A stretch of DNA of 64,000 bases, taken from Paracoccus sp. TOH (GTDB taxonomy: Bacteria > Pseudomonadota > Alphaproteobacteria > Rhodobacterales > Rhodobacteraceae). Below the pieces are notes generated by a model that made no database searches, had not been told where the DNA came from, and saw only the letters and a program-made list of their open reading frames with translations. Both the position numbers and the translations under genes were made by a program. The stretch lies in assembly GCF_030388245.1 (NCBI RefSeq), contig NZ_CP098360.1, forward strand, positions 292,001-356,000. The letters are read 5' to 3'. Position 1 is the stretch's first letter. Every line of letters starts with the position of its first letter. Below are positions 54,089 through 63,444 of the stretch, piece after piece.

Positions 54089-55759
54089 CCCACATTCTCC
54101 AAGTAAGTCGCTGATTTCGCTGTCGTAATCGTGATATTTCGCATATAAATCATGGCGTTGACGGCTGCGAGGGGCGCGTTTCATGGATCACCTGGAGGGT
54201 GCGGGCTTGGCGCGGGGAGATCGGGTTGATTTCGACCGCCGTGTGCGTCTGGAGTTCCGTGGTGCGCAGATCAGTTCAGACGGTGGCCTGCTGGTGATGC
54301 GCGAGCTTGATGACGTGCTCGGCCTGTCCAATCTGGCGTCGGAGGCGCTGCGAGACAGCCGCACCGGGAAGAACACGCTCCATCGGCTTGACGGATTGTT
54401 CCGGCAATCGGTGTTCGGACGACTGGCCGGATACGAGGATGTGAACGATGCCGACCGCTTGGCCCTCGATCCCGTGATGCGTCAGGTCGTTGGCGGCAGG
54501 GCCGTCGAGGCGCAAGCTGCTTCGGCATCGCAGATGGGACGGTTCGAGACCGAGACGCTGGCTCTGGCCGCGAACCGGGCGGCGCTGGCCGATCTGAACG
54601 GCCAATGGATCGACCGGTTTCATGACCGCAACGGGTTGAAATACATCGTGCTGGACATGGACAGCTCGGTCAGCCCCACCCACGGCGATCAGGAAGGTGC
54701 TGCCTGGAACGGGCATTTCGACTGCACCTGCTATCACCCCATCTTCTTGTTCAACCAGTTTGGCATGCTGGAGCGCTGCGCCCTGCGTAACGGCAATGTC
54801 CACAGCGCCGATGGCTGGCGGGATGTCCTTGATCCCGTCATTGCCCGATATGCTGGCCGCGACCTTGGTGGACGCTTCTTCCGGGCCGACGCTGCCTACG
54901 CGATCCCCGCGATCTATATGCGGCTGGAAGAAGCCAGGTTCTTCTACGCCATCCGTCTGCCCGCCAACGCCGTCTTGCGCGAGAAGATCGCGCATCGGCT
55001 GACACGGCCCGTGGGACGGCCTTCGCTGACCAAGGTCAAACGGTTCTTCGAGGACTTCGAGTATCAGGCGGCGTCCTGGGACAAGCCGCGCCGCGTCATC
55101 GCCAAGATCGAATGGCATCCGGGCGAGCTGTTCCCCAAAGTCGGCTTCATCGTCACCAACCTGCCGATGGAGCCAGACTGGGTGGTGAGGTTCTACAACC
55201 AGCGCGGCACCGCAGAGCAGCACATCAAGGAAGGCAAATATGCCTTTCGCTGGACGCGGCTGTCATGCCGGAAGTTCCGGCACAACGAGGTGCGGCTGCA
55301 ACTGCACGCGCTGGCCTACAACCTGGCAACCTTCCTGCGCTGCATCGAACTGCCCGAGGCCATGGCGGACTGGTCGTTGACCAGCCTGCAACTCAAGCTG
55401 ATCAAGATCGGCGCCCGCGTCGTCCGCCACGCCCGCGCCATTACCTTCCAGTTGGCCGAGGTCGCCGTCACCGGCCCGATGGTGCGGGCCGTCCTTGCCG
55501 CCATCCGCCGTCTTCGAACGCCTCCGTCATGCGCATGACCACGATCCATGCCCAAGCTGAACGAAAGCGGCAGGACAGGTCCGTCTGCCGCGCGGAAAAG
55601 CGGCTCTGCCGGGCCAGAATGCTGCGGGTTCGAGGCTTGATCCACCCGACTTCGGCCGTTTGCGCGACGACAGACACCGCTCGGGGCGAAAAACGCTTGC
55701 CCAGCGAGCAAAATCAGGCGATCTTGAAGTCAAGCGGCAGGCCACTTGGGGAATGTCGG
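54089..55759. mobile_element. IS1380-family insertion sequence, complete
   Basis: A 1671-bp element with terminal inverted repeats CCCACATTCTCCAAGT (left) and, as read inward from the right end, CCGACATTCCCCAAGT, 14 of 16 identical and beginning CC as in the IS1380 family. It is flanked by the 5-bp duplication GTGAA. One transposase gene fills most of it; about 220 bp of non-coding DNA lies between the transposase stop and the right end. The codon and base style differ from the neighbouring genes (lower GC), consistent with recent arrival. Confidence 0.92.
54183..55538 (+). CDS. IS1380-family transposase
   Basis: A 451-residue DDE transposase, uninterrupted. The catalytic triad is likely Asp158 or Asp160 (IVLDMDSSVSPTHGDQEG), Asp236 (FRADAAYA) and Glu345 (YNQRGTAEQHIKEGK, the typical Y-x2-R-x3-E block). 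N-terminal residues 25-60 carry a likely DNA-binding region (FRGAQISSDGGLLVMREL). The family's segment HFDCTCYHPIFLFNQFG is present. As the reading frame is intact and the ends are complete, the element may still be mobile. Confidence 0.92.
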   Translation: MDHLEGAGLARGDRVDFDRRVRLEFRGAQISSDGGLLVMRELDDVLGLSNLASEALRDSRTGKNTLHRLDGLFRQSVFGRLAGYEDVNDADRLALDPVMRQVVGGRAVEAQAASASQMGRFETETLALAANRAALADLNGQWIDRFHDRNGLKYIVLDMDSSVSPTHGDQEGAAWNGHFDCTCYHPIFLFNQFGMLERCALRNGNVHSADGWRDVLDPVIARYAGRDLGGRFFRADAAYAIPAIYMRLEEARFFYAIRLPANAVLREKIAHRLTRPVGRPSLTKVKRFFEDFEYQAASWDKPRRVIAKIEWHPGELFPKVGFIVTNLPMEPDWVVRFYNQRGTAEQHIKEGKYAFRWTRLSCRKFRHNEVRLQLHALAYNLATFLRCIELPEAMADWSLTSLQLKLIKIGARVVRHARAITFQLAEVAVTGPMVRAVLAAIRRLRTPPSCA

Positions 55760-55764
55760 GTGAA
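55760..55764. repeat. Target-site duplication, right copy (GTGAA)
   Basis: Matches 54084-54088. Deleting 54089-55764 restores the interrupted reading frame. Confidence 0.85.
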
Positions 55765-56400
55765 GCCGTAGCGCAACGCAGCGCGACGCGAGGGGGCGTT
55801 CAGCGCATCGCATTTCCACTCCACCCGGCGGTAGCCGGCGCCGAAGGCCCAGCCGATCATCAGCGAGATCGCCTCGGTCGCGGCCGGGGTCCGCTGCATC
55901 GGCGGCGCGATCTCGATATGGCCGATCTCGATCACCCCATGGGCCGGGTCGATGCGCATGAACGAGGCGAGCCCGCCGACCCTGCCGGTCGTCCGCTCGC
56001 GCAAGGCATAGAAATACGGGTCCGTCCTGGCGGCCATCCCGGTCTGCCAGGCGCGATAGCCGGCAAGATCGGCGAAGGGGCCGTAGCCCAGATAATCCCA
56101 GACCCAGTCCTGCCCCTGGTTGGCGGCAAAAAGATCCTCGGCATGGTGCTGCGGATCCAGCCTTTCCAGCAGGACATGGCCGCCTTCGATCCGCTCGGGA
56201 CCGGGTGCGGCTGGTGGGGCGAAGTCACGGATGACAGGGCCGGTCGGGCGGGCGGATGGCGTGGCGGCTTCTCCGCCGCCGTGACGGGCCGGCCTCCCCG
56301 CCATGCCGGTCAGAGGGATCTCTTGCCCGCCCGCGGCAGGGCCGCCGCGATCAGGCGCAGCGGCTGGGCGGGACGAATTGCCGGCGGGATCTTGGGACAT
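55760..56400 (-). pseudogene. 5' fragment of GNAT N-acetyltransferase broken by the IS
   Basis: Encodes the N-terminal two thirds of a RimL-like GNAT acetyltransferase: IEGGHVLLERLDPQHHAEDLF, WVWDYLGYGPF, and the acetyl-CoA-binding region AISLMIGWAFGAGYRRVEWKCDALNAPSRRAALRYGF, where the IS enters. The ATG at 56400 has a strong AGGAGG. With the IS removed, the gene would run from 56400 to 53900 and code for 274 residues. The remaining open frame ends in the IS with about 14 foreign residues. Confidence 0.9.
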
Positions 56401-57259
56401 GCGCGGACCTCCTGCAACATCCGGGGCAGCATCCGCCGTTCTCGGCCAAGGTCAAGACCGGGAAGCGGCGCGGCCAGGCGATGCTGCCCGTATCGAGACC
56501 TGACCGGCGCCCCCTGCCCATGCGCAAAACCGCGATACCGGCCCCCAGGGCCGGCGCGGCCGCCGCCCGCAGACACAGGCCGGGATGCGCCGGCCCATCG
56601 CCAAAGACGGCGCGGCCACCCATCCGCGTTTCGGCAGCCACGGTGTTGCGACCGGGTACCGGCGCCGATCGGGGCAATCAAGCCGGGAGCAGGCCGCGAT
56701 CCGGAACCCGCCGCCGGAACCGGGGCCGCGCAAGATCGCTTCCCCGGACGCCCGCCTGAAGACCGCTGCCCCTCTTATCCGGCCATGCGGCAACGCCTTT
56801 CCTCGGCTTTGCGGGTGCGCGAGGGTATTGCGCACTGGCGGGGTCGGGCGCTCGGCAGCCGGTCGAGTCGCCGGATGATCGGCCGACGGGCGCCACAGAT
56901 CAGGACCGTGCCTGCGACATGCGGCCGCTGCCATCGCGGACTCTTGAGCGCAGGAACGGCGGCGTGAGAGCGGGTTGGCGGTTGGAGATACCGGCACGCC
57001 GCCCGGATCGGCGCGCCGGCAGGGCCGCGCTTTCCGCGACGCATCGCCATCCACCCTGCTGCCGGGCGACGGGCATAGCGGCGGGGCGCTCCGTCGGAAA
57101 TAGGCCGGACGGGCGGATTGCCGCCCGGATCGGGGCGCTGACAAGGCCAGAGGCGCCGCAATGCCGGCCAAGGCCCGCTGCCGAGAGAGGGCGCTGCGGC
57201 TTCGCCGCGCCATGGACCGCGCGGCTGCAAGGCGGCGATCTGCTAATCCGGCTTCCCGC
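56401..57259. other. 859-bp stretch without a supported gene
   Basis: Lies between the GNAT start and the DUF1501 stop codon, both minus strand. Long frames on both strands give Arg/Pro/Gly-rich sequences with no recognisable domains, no ribosome sites and no consistent codon use. The GNAT promoter should be here, just upstream of 56400. It may be remnant DNA of older insertions or a decayed gene; I see no tRNA, IS end or strong repeat. Confidence 0.6.
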
Positions 57260-58441
57260 TCAAGCGAGCATCCCCGGATCGCCGCCCAGATCGAGACCGG
57301 GAAAGATCGAGCGTTCCAGCGCGTCGCGCCCGATTCCGAACAGCCCGTGCATCGCCCAGGCGGCATAGGCACGGATGTCGCGGGTCGGCATCAGGTCGCG
57401 GTCGGCGTAAAGCTGGCCCTCGCCCAGGCCCGGCCAGTCGCCGAAGGCCCGGCCGCCGCGGATCGCGCCGCCCGCCATCAGCAGCGCGCCGCCGGTGCCG
57501 TGATCGGTGCCGCCCGAGCCGTTCTCGCGCACGGTGCGGCCGAACTCGGTCATCGCCAGCACCGAGGTCCGCGCCCAGTTGCCGCCCAGCCCGTCGCGCA
57601 GCGCCAGGATCGCCGCCGCCAGCCGGTCCAGCGCCCGGCCCAGCACCGCCGGCTGGCGGGCATGGCTGTCCCAGCCGGGGATCGAGAAGGCGGCAATGCG
57701 GCTTTCCGCATTCAGCCGATTGGCGGCGAAGCGGGCCAGCGCCTGCGCGTCGCCGGTCGGCCCGGCGATGCGCTCGACCTCCGAGCTTTCCGCGCCGATC
57801 TGCATGGCGTCCCGGGCCGCGTCGCGAAACAGCGGATCGTCGTGATAGACGTGCTCCAGCAGCGTCTGCGCCTGCGGCGACAGGCTCAGCGAGGCGGTCG
57901 GCGCCCAGCTCAGATGCGCGGCCTTGCCGGACAGGATCTTCATCTGCTCGACGCCCACCGAATAGGCGGTCTCGGCGGTGGTGCCGGGCGTGGCCTGCAG
58001 CAGGCGGTTCAGCCAGCCGCCGATGCGGCGATCCACCGGCAGGTCGTTGCTGGTGCCGGCCTCCAGCAGGTCCTGGCCGTCGAAATGGCTGCGCTTGTCG
58101 CGATAGGGGGTCGAAGCGGCATGGGCAAAGGCCAGCTCGCCCTTTTGCCACAGCGGCATCAGCGGCGCGAGGCGCGGGTGCAGCGCATAGAACCCGTCCA
58201 GGTCCAGCGCGCCGTTTTCCGGTCCGACCGACAGGTCGCGGCGCAGCTGGCGCAGCATCGGGTCGCCATAGGGCTGGATGGCGTCCAGCCCGTCCATGGC
58301 GCCGCGCAGGATGATCACCACCAGCCGGTTGTCCGAAGGCAGGGCGGCGAAGGTCATCGAGTTCAGCAGCGGATGCGCCGCCGCCGAGCAGCCCAGCAGC
58401 GCCGAGCCCTTCAGAAACAACCTGCGGTCCAGTGTCGGCAT
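57260..58441 (-). CDS. DUF1501-family protein, Tat-exported
   Basis: A 393-residue protein of the DUF1501 family, related to sulphatase/alkaline-phosphatase-fold enzymes. The N-terminus DRRLFLKGSALLGCSAAAHPLL is a twin-arginine signal (Arg6-Arg7), so it is exported folded. Family marks: RLVVIILRGAMDGLDAIQP, AHAASTPYRDKRSHFDGQDLLEAG, MTEFGRTVRENGSGGTDHGTGGALLMAGGAI. It forms the usual pair with a DUF1800 gene, 9 bp upstream. Substrate and role unknown. Confidence 0.9.
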   Translation of the reverse strand: MPTLDRRLFLKGSALLGCSAAAHPLLNSMTFAALPSDNRLVVIILRGAMDGLDAIQPYGDPMLRQLRRDLSVGPENGALDLDGFYALHPRLAPLMPLWQKGELAFAHAASTPYRDKRSHFDGQDLLEAGTSNDLPVDRRIGGWLNRLLQATPGTTAETAYSVGVEQMKILSGKAAHLSWAPTASLSLSPQAQTLLEHVYHDDPLFRDAARDAMQIGAESSEVERIAGPTGDAQALARFAANRLNAESRIAAFSIPGWDSHARQPAVLGRALDRLAAAILALRDGLGGNWARTSVLAMTEFGRTVRENGSGGTDHGTGGALLMAGGAIRGGRAFGDWPGLGEGQLYADRDLMPTRDIRAYAAWAMHGLFGIGRDALERSIFPGLDLGGDPGMLA

Positions 58442-58450
58442 CGGTGCCTC

Positions 58451-59818
58451 CTATCGGCGGTTGAAGTCGCCCGAGGCGAGGATCAGCACCACGCCTTCGG
58501 CCGCGCTTTCGGCCTTGGGCACCGCCCAGGCCAGCTCGCTGGACTGGGTGCCGCCGAAGGCCGAGACCAGCATCTCGCGCGGGTCGGGCAGATCCTTCTG
58601 CAGCAGCCGCGGCATGCGCAGCGCCCAGTTGATGCGCGCCGCCATGGTCTGCGGCGCGATCCAGGCATCGGCCGCCTCGGGCCAGCCGTCCGGGCCCTTG
58701 GGCTGGCCCCAGGGCTGGCCCATCGCGATCAGGTGGTTCCAGATCGCGCGGCGAAAGACCGGCCGTTCCAGCGCCGCCACCTGCGCGCCGCGCAGCCCCA
58801 GGGCGCGCAGCCCGGCCACCTGCAGGTCGAAGGGCTGGCGCACCTTCCGGCGCAGGTTCGAGGCCAGCGCCGGATGGGTGACCAACACGCGATAGACCTG
58901 CGGCAGGTCGCCGCCGGTGTCGCGCCAAACCGCCGCCATGGCCTCGACCAGATCCTGCGGCGGATCGTCGGCGACGAAATGCGCCGCCAGCTTGTGCGAG
59001 ACATGCCGCGCCGTCTCGGGGTGGCGGGCCAGGTCGCGGAAGGCGGCCCGGATATCCTCGAGCCCGCCGCGGCGGCGCCCGCCATAGCTCTGGCCCAGCA
59101 CCGTCTCGGGCCCCGGCTCGGCCAGGACCGGCTTGAAGGAGAAGCCCTCCTGGAACGAGAAGCTGAGCCCGGTCAGCAGCTCGGCCAGCTCGCGCACGTC
59201 CTTTTGCTGGTAATCGGCGCCGACACCCAGCGAATGCAGTTCCATCGCCTCGCGCGCCAGATTCTCGTTCAGGCCCAGCTTGCGGTCGGGCCGGCGCTTG
59301 ACGAAGGGCGAGTTCGGCCCGCGGCTGGCGGTCTGGTCCAGATAGACCAGCATCATCGGATGGGTGTCGGCGGCGAAGAACAGGTCCTCGAACCGGCCGT
59401 TCACATGCGGGCGGATCGCCTCGTCCTGGAAGGCCAGCGCCAGGCCATGATTGACCTTGTTGATCGCCCGGACGGTGAAATGGTCGCACCAGAACTGCAC
59501 CAGCCGCTCGCCGAAACCGACCGGGTCATCGACGGCGCGGATCATCCGGCGGCGCAGATCCTCGATCTGCAGGGCGCCCAGCAGCCGGCTTGCCTCCTGC
59601 GCCTCGGGCGGCTCGGGCAGGCCCTTGGTCCTGGCCCGGACGCCTTCGCGGAACTGCAGCGCAATCTCGCTGGCGGTGGCGGTGGTCATCGCCTCTGGGC
59701 CGGGACCGGCCTGGGCCGGATTGGCCAGCACCGCCTCGGCATCGGCGGGGGGCGGCATCAGCGGCGACAGGCCGAAACCCAGACGGATCGCCGCCAGCTC
59801 GGGAAATCCAAAGCTCAT
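58451..59818 (-). CDS. DUF1800-family protein
   Basis: A 455-residue protein of the DUF1800 family, regular partner of DUF1501 proteins. Family-type segments: RRMIRAVDDPVGFGERLVQFWCDHFTV near residue 95, NENLAREAMELHSLGVGADY, and VRELAELLTGLS, with a C-terminal QTMAARINWALRMPRLLQ. No signal peptide is obvious. It shares an operon with DUF1501 and follows aspS by 119 bp. Function unknown. Confidence 0.88.
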   Translation of the reverse strand: MSFGFPELAAIRLGFGLSPLMPPPADAEAVLANPAQAGPGPEAMTTATASEIALQFREGVRARTKGLPEPPEAQEASRLLGALQIEDLRRRMIRAVDDPVGFGERLVQFWCDHFTVRAINKVNHGLALAFQDEAIRPHVNGRFEDLFFAADTHPMMLVYLDQTASRGPNSPFVKRRPDRKLGLNENLAREAMELHSLGVGADYQQKDVRELAELLTGLSFSFQEGFSFKPVLAEPGPETVLGQSYGGRRRGGLEDIRAAFRDLARHPETARHVSHKLAAHFVADDPPQDLVEAMAAVWRDTGGDLPQVYRVLVTHPALASNLRRKVRQPFDLQVAGLRALGLRGAQVAALERPVFRRAIWNHLIAMGQPWGQPKGPDGWPEAADAWIAPQTMAARINWALRMPRLLQKDLPDPREMLVSAFGGTQSSELAWAVPKAESAAEGVVLILASGDFNRR

Positions 59819-59832
59819 GCAATCATCCTTGC

Positions 59833-59848
59833 GGGGGAAATCGCCCCC
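59833..59848 (-). other. G5/C5 stem-loop upstream of the DUF1800 gene
   Basis: GGGGG-AAATCG-CCCCC just before the DUF1800 ribosome site, in the 119-bp gap after aspS. It may help end the aspS transcript or limit DUF1800 translation. Confidence 0.35.
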
Positions 59849-59937
59849 TTGCGCAAGTTTATGCCACGATCCCGGCCCGAGGTCAGTTCACGCTTTCTTC
59901 AGCACGCCGCGCTGCGGCAAGGCGCCGCCGAAACCGC

Positions 59938-61713
59938 CTATTCGCGCGGCAGCACCCGCAGGCGCAATTCGCGCAACTGCTCGTTGGTGGGCTCGCTGGG
60001 GGCGCCCATCATCAGATCCTCGGCGCGCTGGTTCATCGGGAACATGATGACTTCGCGGATGTTCTGCTCATCCGCCAGCAGCATGACGATGCGGTCGATG
60101 CCCGCCGCGCAGCCGCCATGCGGCGGCGCGCCGTAGCGGAAGGCCTTGACCATGCCGCCGAAGCGCTTCTCGACCTCGTCGCGGCCATAGCCGGCCAGCT
60201 CGAAGGCCTTGAACATGATCTCGGGACGGTGGTTCCTGATCGCGCCCGAGATCAGTTCGTAGCCGTTGCAGGCCAGGTCGTATTGATAGCCCTTGACCGC
60301 CAGCGGATCGCCCGACAGCGCCTCGAGCCCGCCCTGCGGCATCGAGAACGGGTTGTGGCTGAAGTCGATGCGGCCGTCCTCGCCCTTTTCATACATCGGG
60401 AAATCGACGATCCAAGCGAATCTGAACTGGTGCTCATCGGTCAGGCCCAGCTCGCGGCCGATCTCGTTGCGGGCCCGGCCGGCGACGGCTTCGAAGGCCT
60501 CGGGCTTGCCGCCCAGGAAGAAGGCGGCGTCGCCCTCGCCCAGACCCAGCTGCAGGCGGATCGCCTCGGTCTTGTCAGGGCCGAGCGCCTTGGCGATGGG
60601 GCCGGCGGGTTCGGTCGAGCCGTCCTCGGCCTTGCGCCAGAAGATATAGCCCATGCCGGGCAGGCCCTGCTGTTGCGCAAAGGCGTTCATGCGGTCGGCG
60701 AACTTGCGCGAGCCGCCGGTCGGCGCGGGAATGGCACGGACCTCGGTGCCCTCCTGCTCCAAGAGCTTGGCGAAGATCGCGAAGCCCGAGCCGCGGAAAT
60801 GCTCGCTGACCACCTGCATCTCGATCGGGTTGCGCAGGTCGGGCTTGTCGCTGCCGTATTTCAGCATCGCCTCGGCATAGGGGATGCGCGGCCAGTTGGC
60901 ATCGACCGGGCGGCCGCCGCCGAACTCCTCGAACAGGCCCTGGATCACCGGCTGGATGGCGCGGAACACGTCCTCCTGCTCGACGAAGGACATTTCCAGG
61001 TCGAGCTGGTAGAAATCGGTGGGCGAGCGGTCGGCGCGCGGGTCCTCGTCGCGGAAGCAGGGCGCGATCTGGAAATACTTGTCGAAGCCGGCGACCATGA
61101 TCAGCTGCTTGAACTGCTGCGGCGCCTGCGGCAGGGCGTAGAACTTGCCCGGATGCAGGCGCGAGGGCACCAGGAAGTCGCGCGCCCCCTCGGGCGAGCT
61201 GGCGGTGATGATCGGGGTCTGGAATTCGGTGAAACCCTGGTCCCACATCCGGTTGCGGATCGAGCGGACCACCTGCGAACGCAGCATGATGTTGTTGTGC
61301 AGGCTTTCCCGACGCAGGTCGAGGAAGCGATAGGCCAGCCGGGTTTCCTCGGGATAGTCCTGGTCGCCGAAGACCGGCAGCGGCAGGTCGTCCGAGGCGC
61401 CCAGCACCTCCATGTCGGTGGCATAGATCTCGATCTCGCCGGTCGGCAGCTTGGGGTTGACCAGGCTCGGGTCGCGCAGCTTGACCCGGCCGTCGATGCG
61501 GATCACCGTCTCGGCGCGCAGCTTTTCCAGCGCGGCAAAGGCCGGGCTGTCGCTGTCGGCGATGACCTGGGTGATGCCGTAATGGTCGCGCAGGTCGATG
61601 AACAGCACGCCGCCATGGTCGCGGACCCGGTGGACCCAGCCGGACAGACGGATCTCGGTTCCGGCATTCGCGGCGGTCAGTTCGCCGCAGGTATGGCTGC
61701 GATAGGCGCTCAT
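59938..61713 (-). CDS. aspS: Aspartyl-tRNA synthetase
   Basis: Class II synthetase that charges tRNA-Asp (and possibly tRNA-Asn) with aspartate. The 591-residue protein is bacterial type: N-terminal OB fold ([33 protein letters not shown]), motif 1/2 region with [24 protein letters not shown] and [25 protein letters not shown], a central GAD insertion, and motif 3 [13 protein letters not shown]. The ATG at 61713 follows a G/A-rich ribosome site, preferred to the GTG one codon earlier. Confidence 0.95.
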   Translation of the reverse strand: MSAYRSHTCGELTAANAGTEIRLSGWVHRVRDHGGVLFIDLRDHYGITQVIADSDSPAFAALEKLRAETVIRIDGRVKLRDPSLVNPKLPTGEIEIYATDMEVLGASDDLPLPVFGDQDYPEETRLAYRFLDLRRESLHNNIMLRSQVVRSIRNRMWDQGFTEFQTPIITASSPEGARDFLVPSRLHPGKFYALPQAPQQFKQLIMVAGFDKYFQIAPCFRDEDPRADRSPTDFYQLDLEMSFVEQEDVFRAIQPVIQGLFEEFGGGRPVDANWPRIPYAEAMLKYGSDKPDLRNPIEMQVVSEHFRGSGFAIFAKLLEQEGTEVRAIPAPTGGSRKFADRMNAFAQQQGLPGMGYIFWRKAEDGSTEPAGPIAKALGPDKTEAIRLQLGLGEGDAAFFLGGKPEAFEAVAGRARNEIGRELGLTDEHQFRFAWIVDFPMYEKGEDGRIDFSHNPFSMPQGGLEALSGDPLAVKGYQYDLACNGYELISGAIRNHRPEIMFKAFELAGYGRDEVEKRFGGMVKAFRYGAPPHGGCAAGIDRIVMLLADEQNIREVIMFPMNQRAEDLMMGAPSEPTNEQLRELRLRVLPRE

Positions 61714-61772
61714 CACTTTTCCCCTTCGTATCGGCCACGCATCAACCGCGACCAGCGGGCGAAGTCAAGCAA

Positions 61773-62438
61773 TCAGAACGGCCGCACCACGTTGCCCGAG
61801 TAGAAATACACCCCCATTCCCACGGTGAAGAGCGTGTTCCCCGCCACCGCATGCAGCACCCAGGCCGAGGGGAAGCCGCGCAGCAGATAGGCGCGGGCGA
61901 AGAACAGCCCGCCGACGAAGGTCAGCGCCGCCACGACGAAGGACCAATACATCAGATGGGCAAAGGAGAAGATGGCGGCGTTCAGCACGATGGCCGCCTG
62001 CCCCTCGGGCAGGATCGCCGCGTAGCGGTGGAAGAACAGCGGCCGGAAGATCAGCTCCTGCGGCAGGGCCGAAAGCAGCGGATAGAAGGCCCAGATCACC
62101 AGCAGGAACTCGGGCTCGCGCCGGGCCATGCCGAAGATGGCGCCCGGGCGGGACACCCACAGGATCGCCACGCCCAGCGCCAGGGTGATCGCGATCATGC
62201 CGAGGATCTCGAGCCAGGGCAGGCGGCCCCAGCCGAAGACCAGGCTGCGCCAGTCGAAGCCGCCGGTGAACCACAGCAGCGCCAGCCCGGCGGCGCTGAA
62301 CATGGCCAGCGCCGCGAACAGCATGTGGCCGGGCATGAACAGCGCAATGGCCAGCGGCGCCCCGATATAGAGCGCCGCGAACTCGGCCCAGAGCAGGGCG
62401 CGGGCTATTGCATCCTCCGGTTCAGCCACATGCGCCAT
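61773..62438 (-). CDS. CPBP-family intramembrane protease-like protein
   Basis: A 221-residue membrane protein with about seven hydrophobic segments and the CPBP (Abi) fold. Catalytic motif 1, usually EExxxR, reads PQELIFR, so the first Glu is Gln; motif 2 FSFAH and motif 3 HAVAGN (H-x3-N) are present. A Gln variant is found in some alphaproteobacterial homologues, so activity is uncertain. Its start overlaps the end of the GH25 gene by 34 bp. Possible function: membrane protein processing or immunity; undetermined. Confidence 0.85.
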   Translation of the reverse strand: MAHVAEPEDAIARALLWAEFAALYIGAPLAIALFMPGHMLFAALAMFSAAGLALLWFTGGFDWRSLVFGWGRLPWLEILGMIAITLALGVAILWVSRPGAIFGMARREPEFLLVIWAFYPLLSALPQELIFRPLFFHRYAAILPEGQAAIVLNAAIFSFAHLMYWSFVVAALTFVGGLFFARAYLLRGFPSAWVLHAVAGNTLFTVGMGVYFYSGNVVRPF

Positions 62439-63190
62439 TGCGCGGGCGAGCCGGCGAAGACGTTCAGGTCCACATTGCCGCCGATGCCGGGCACCACGCC
62501 GGTGCCGGTATATTGCCAGAAGCTGTAGCGCTGGCCGGGATAGACGATGCGCGGATGGCCGGCGACCGAGCGCAGCCAGAATTCCTCGTTCCAGGAGGCC
62601 AGGTTGTTGTCGCGGTAGAAGTCGACCGTCGTGTAGATGATCGGGCGCTGGCCGTAATACTGGTGCAGGATGTCCTTGAAGATCTTGGCCTCGCGCAGCA
62701 CCTCATTCGCCGGCGGACGCCGCGGGCAGGTGCGCGAGGCGGTCCATTCCAGGTCGATCACCGGCGGCAGCGCGCCGCGCTCGCGCGGGACGTTCTGGAT
62801 GAACCAGGCCGCCTGCTGCCGGCCCGAGCGGCAGAAGTAGAAATAGTGATAAGCGCCGCGCGGGATGCGGGCCTGCGCCGCCTCGGCCCAGTAGCGGCGG
62901 AAATTCGGGTCGGCATGGTCTCCGCCCTCGGTCGCCTTGATGAAGGCGAAGCTGACGCCCGAGCCGCGCACCGTGCTCCAGTCGATGCTGCCCTGATAGC
63001 GCGATATGTCGATGCCGTGCACCGGATGGTCGTAGGGATGGCCTCCGACCCAGGGATGCGGCGCCGAATCGCCGAATTTGGGGCCGAGCCCCTGCCCCGC
63101 CATCACCGCCCGTTGCTGCGACGGTCCGCGTCCGCAGGCCGCCACCGCGACCAGCAGCAGCACCATCAGAATCCTGCCCAGGAATTTCAT
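62405..63190 (-). CDS. GH25-family lysozyme-like lipoprotein
   Basis: A 261-residue glycoside hydrolase family 25 (N-acetylmuramidase) protein. The signal sequence carries a lipobox ending AAC, placing the lipidated Cys at residue 19. The GH25 active site is visible: catalytic Asp61 in HGIDISRYQG and the DxE pair in VIDLEW; DWSTVRGSGVSFAFIKATEGG follows. It could remodel peptidoglycan of its own wall. The ATG at 63190 has GAGGGCAG upstream. It precedes the CPBP gene with overlap. Confidence 0.9.
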   Translation of the reverse strand: MKFLGRILMVLLLVAVAACGRGPSQQRAVMAGQGLGPKFGDSAPHPWVGGHPYDHPVHGIDISRYQGSIDWSTVRGSGVSFAFIKATEGGDHADPNFRRYWAEAAQARIPRGAYHYFYFCRSGRQQAAWFIQNVPRERGALPPVIDLEWTASRTCPRRPPANEVLREAKIFKDILHQYYGQRPIIYTTVDFYRDNNLASWNEEFWLRSVAGHPRIVYPGQRYSFWQYTGTGVVPGIGGNVDLNVFAGSPAQWRMWLNRRMQ

Positions 63191-63361
63191 CTCTGCCCTC
63201 TGCCTCATGCGCCTGTCCGCGGCGCTTTTGTCCCTTATCGCAAAGGTGCGACGCGCTGTCACGATGGCGTGACAGTCACGAGTTTGTCAGAGAGGCCGTG
63301 GCCCCGGCGCAACAGCAACGCGCGCTGCCATCCCTGCCGGGACGGCGCCGCCGGCGGATTG

Positions 63362-63436
63362 CCCAGCAAATGCTGGAGATTGCGCTGCGCCAAGCGTGCA
63401 GCGCCCGTGCACCGGCCGTACACAGGGCGTGCACCG
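63362..63436 (+). repeat. Composite palindrome plus phased CGTRCA element, copy 2
   Basis: 75 bp with CCCAGCA-AA-TGCTGG and CGTGCA, CGTGCA, CGTACA, CGTGCA starting at 63395, 63406, 63417 and 63428, exactly 11 bp apart. The distance from palindrome centre to the first unit (25.5 bp) is identical to copy 1, and there are no gaps in the alignment (61 of 75 identical). It ends 8 bp from the rimO stop codon, in the gap before the GH25 gene. Confidence 0.75.
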
Positions 63437-63444
63437 GAACGGCG

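Noticed and set aside
54089..55759. Composite transposon or integron cargo
   Set aside because: Only one transposase gene and one pair of ends are present, with no passenger gene.
56452..57372. A 306-codon minus-strand open frame in the gene-free stretch
   Set aside because: It overlaps the end of DUF1501 in another frame and translates to an Arg/Pro/Ser-rich sequence without domains or a ribosome site.
57161..60136. A 991-codon plus-strand open frame opposite DUF1501 and DUF1800
   Set aside because: Same GC-bias artefact; the minus strand carries family-typical genes with good ribosome sites.
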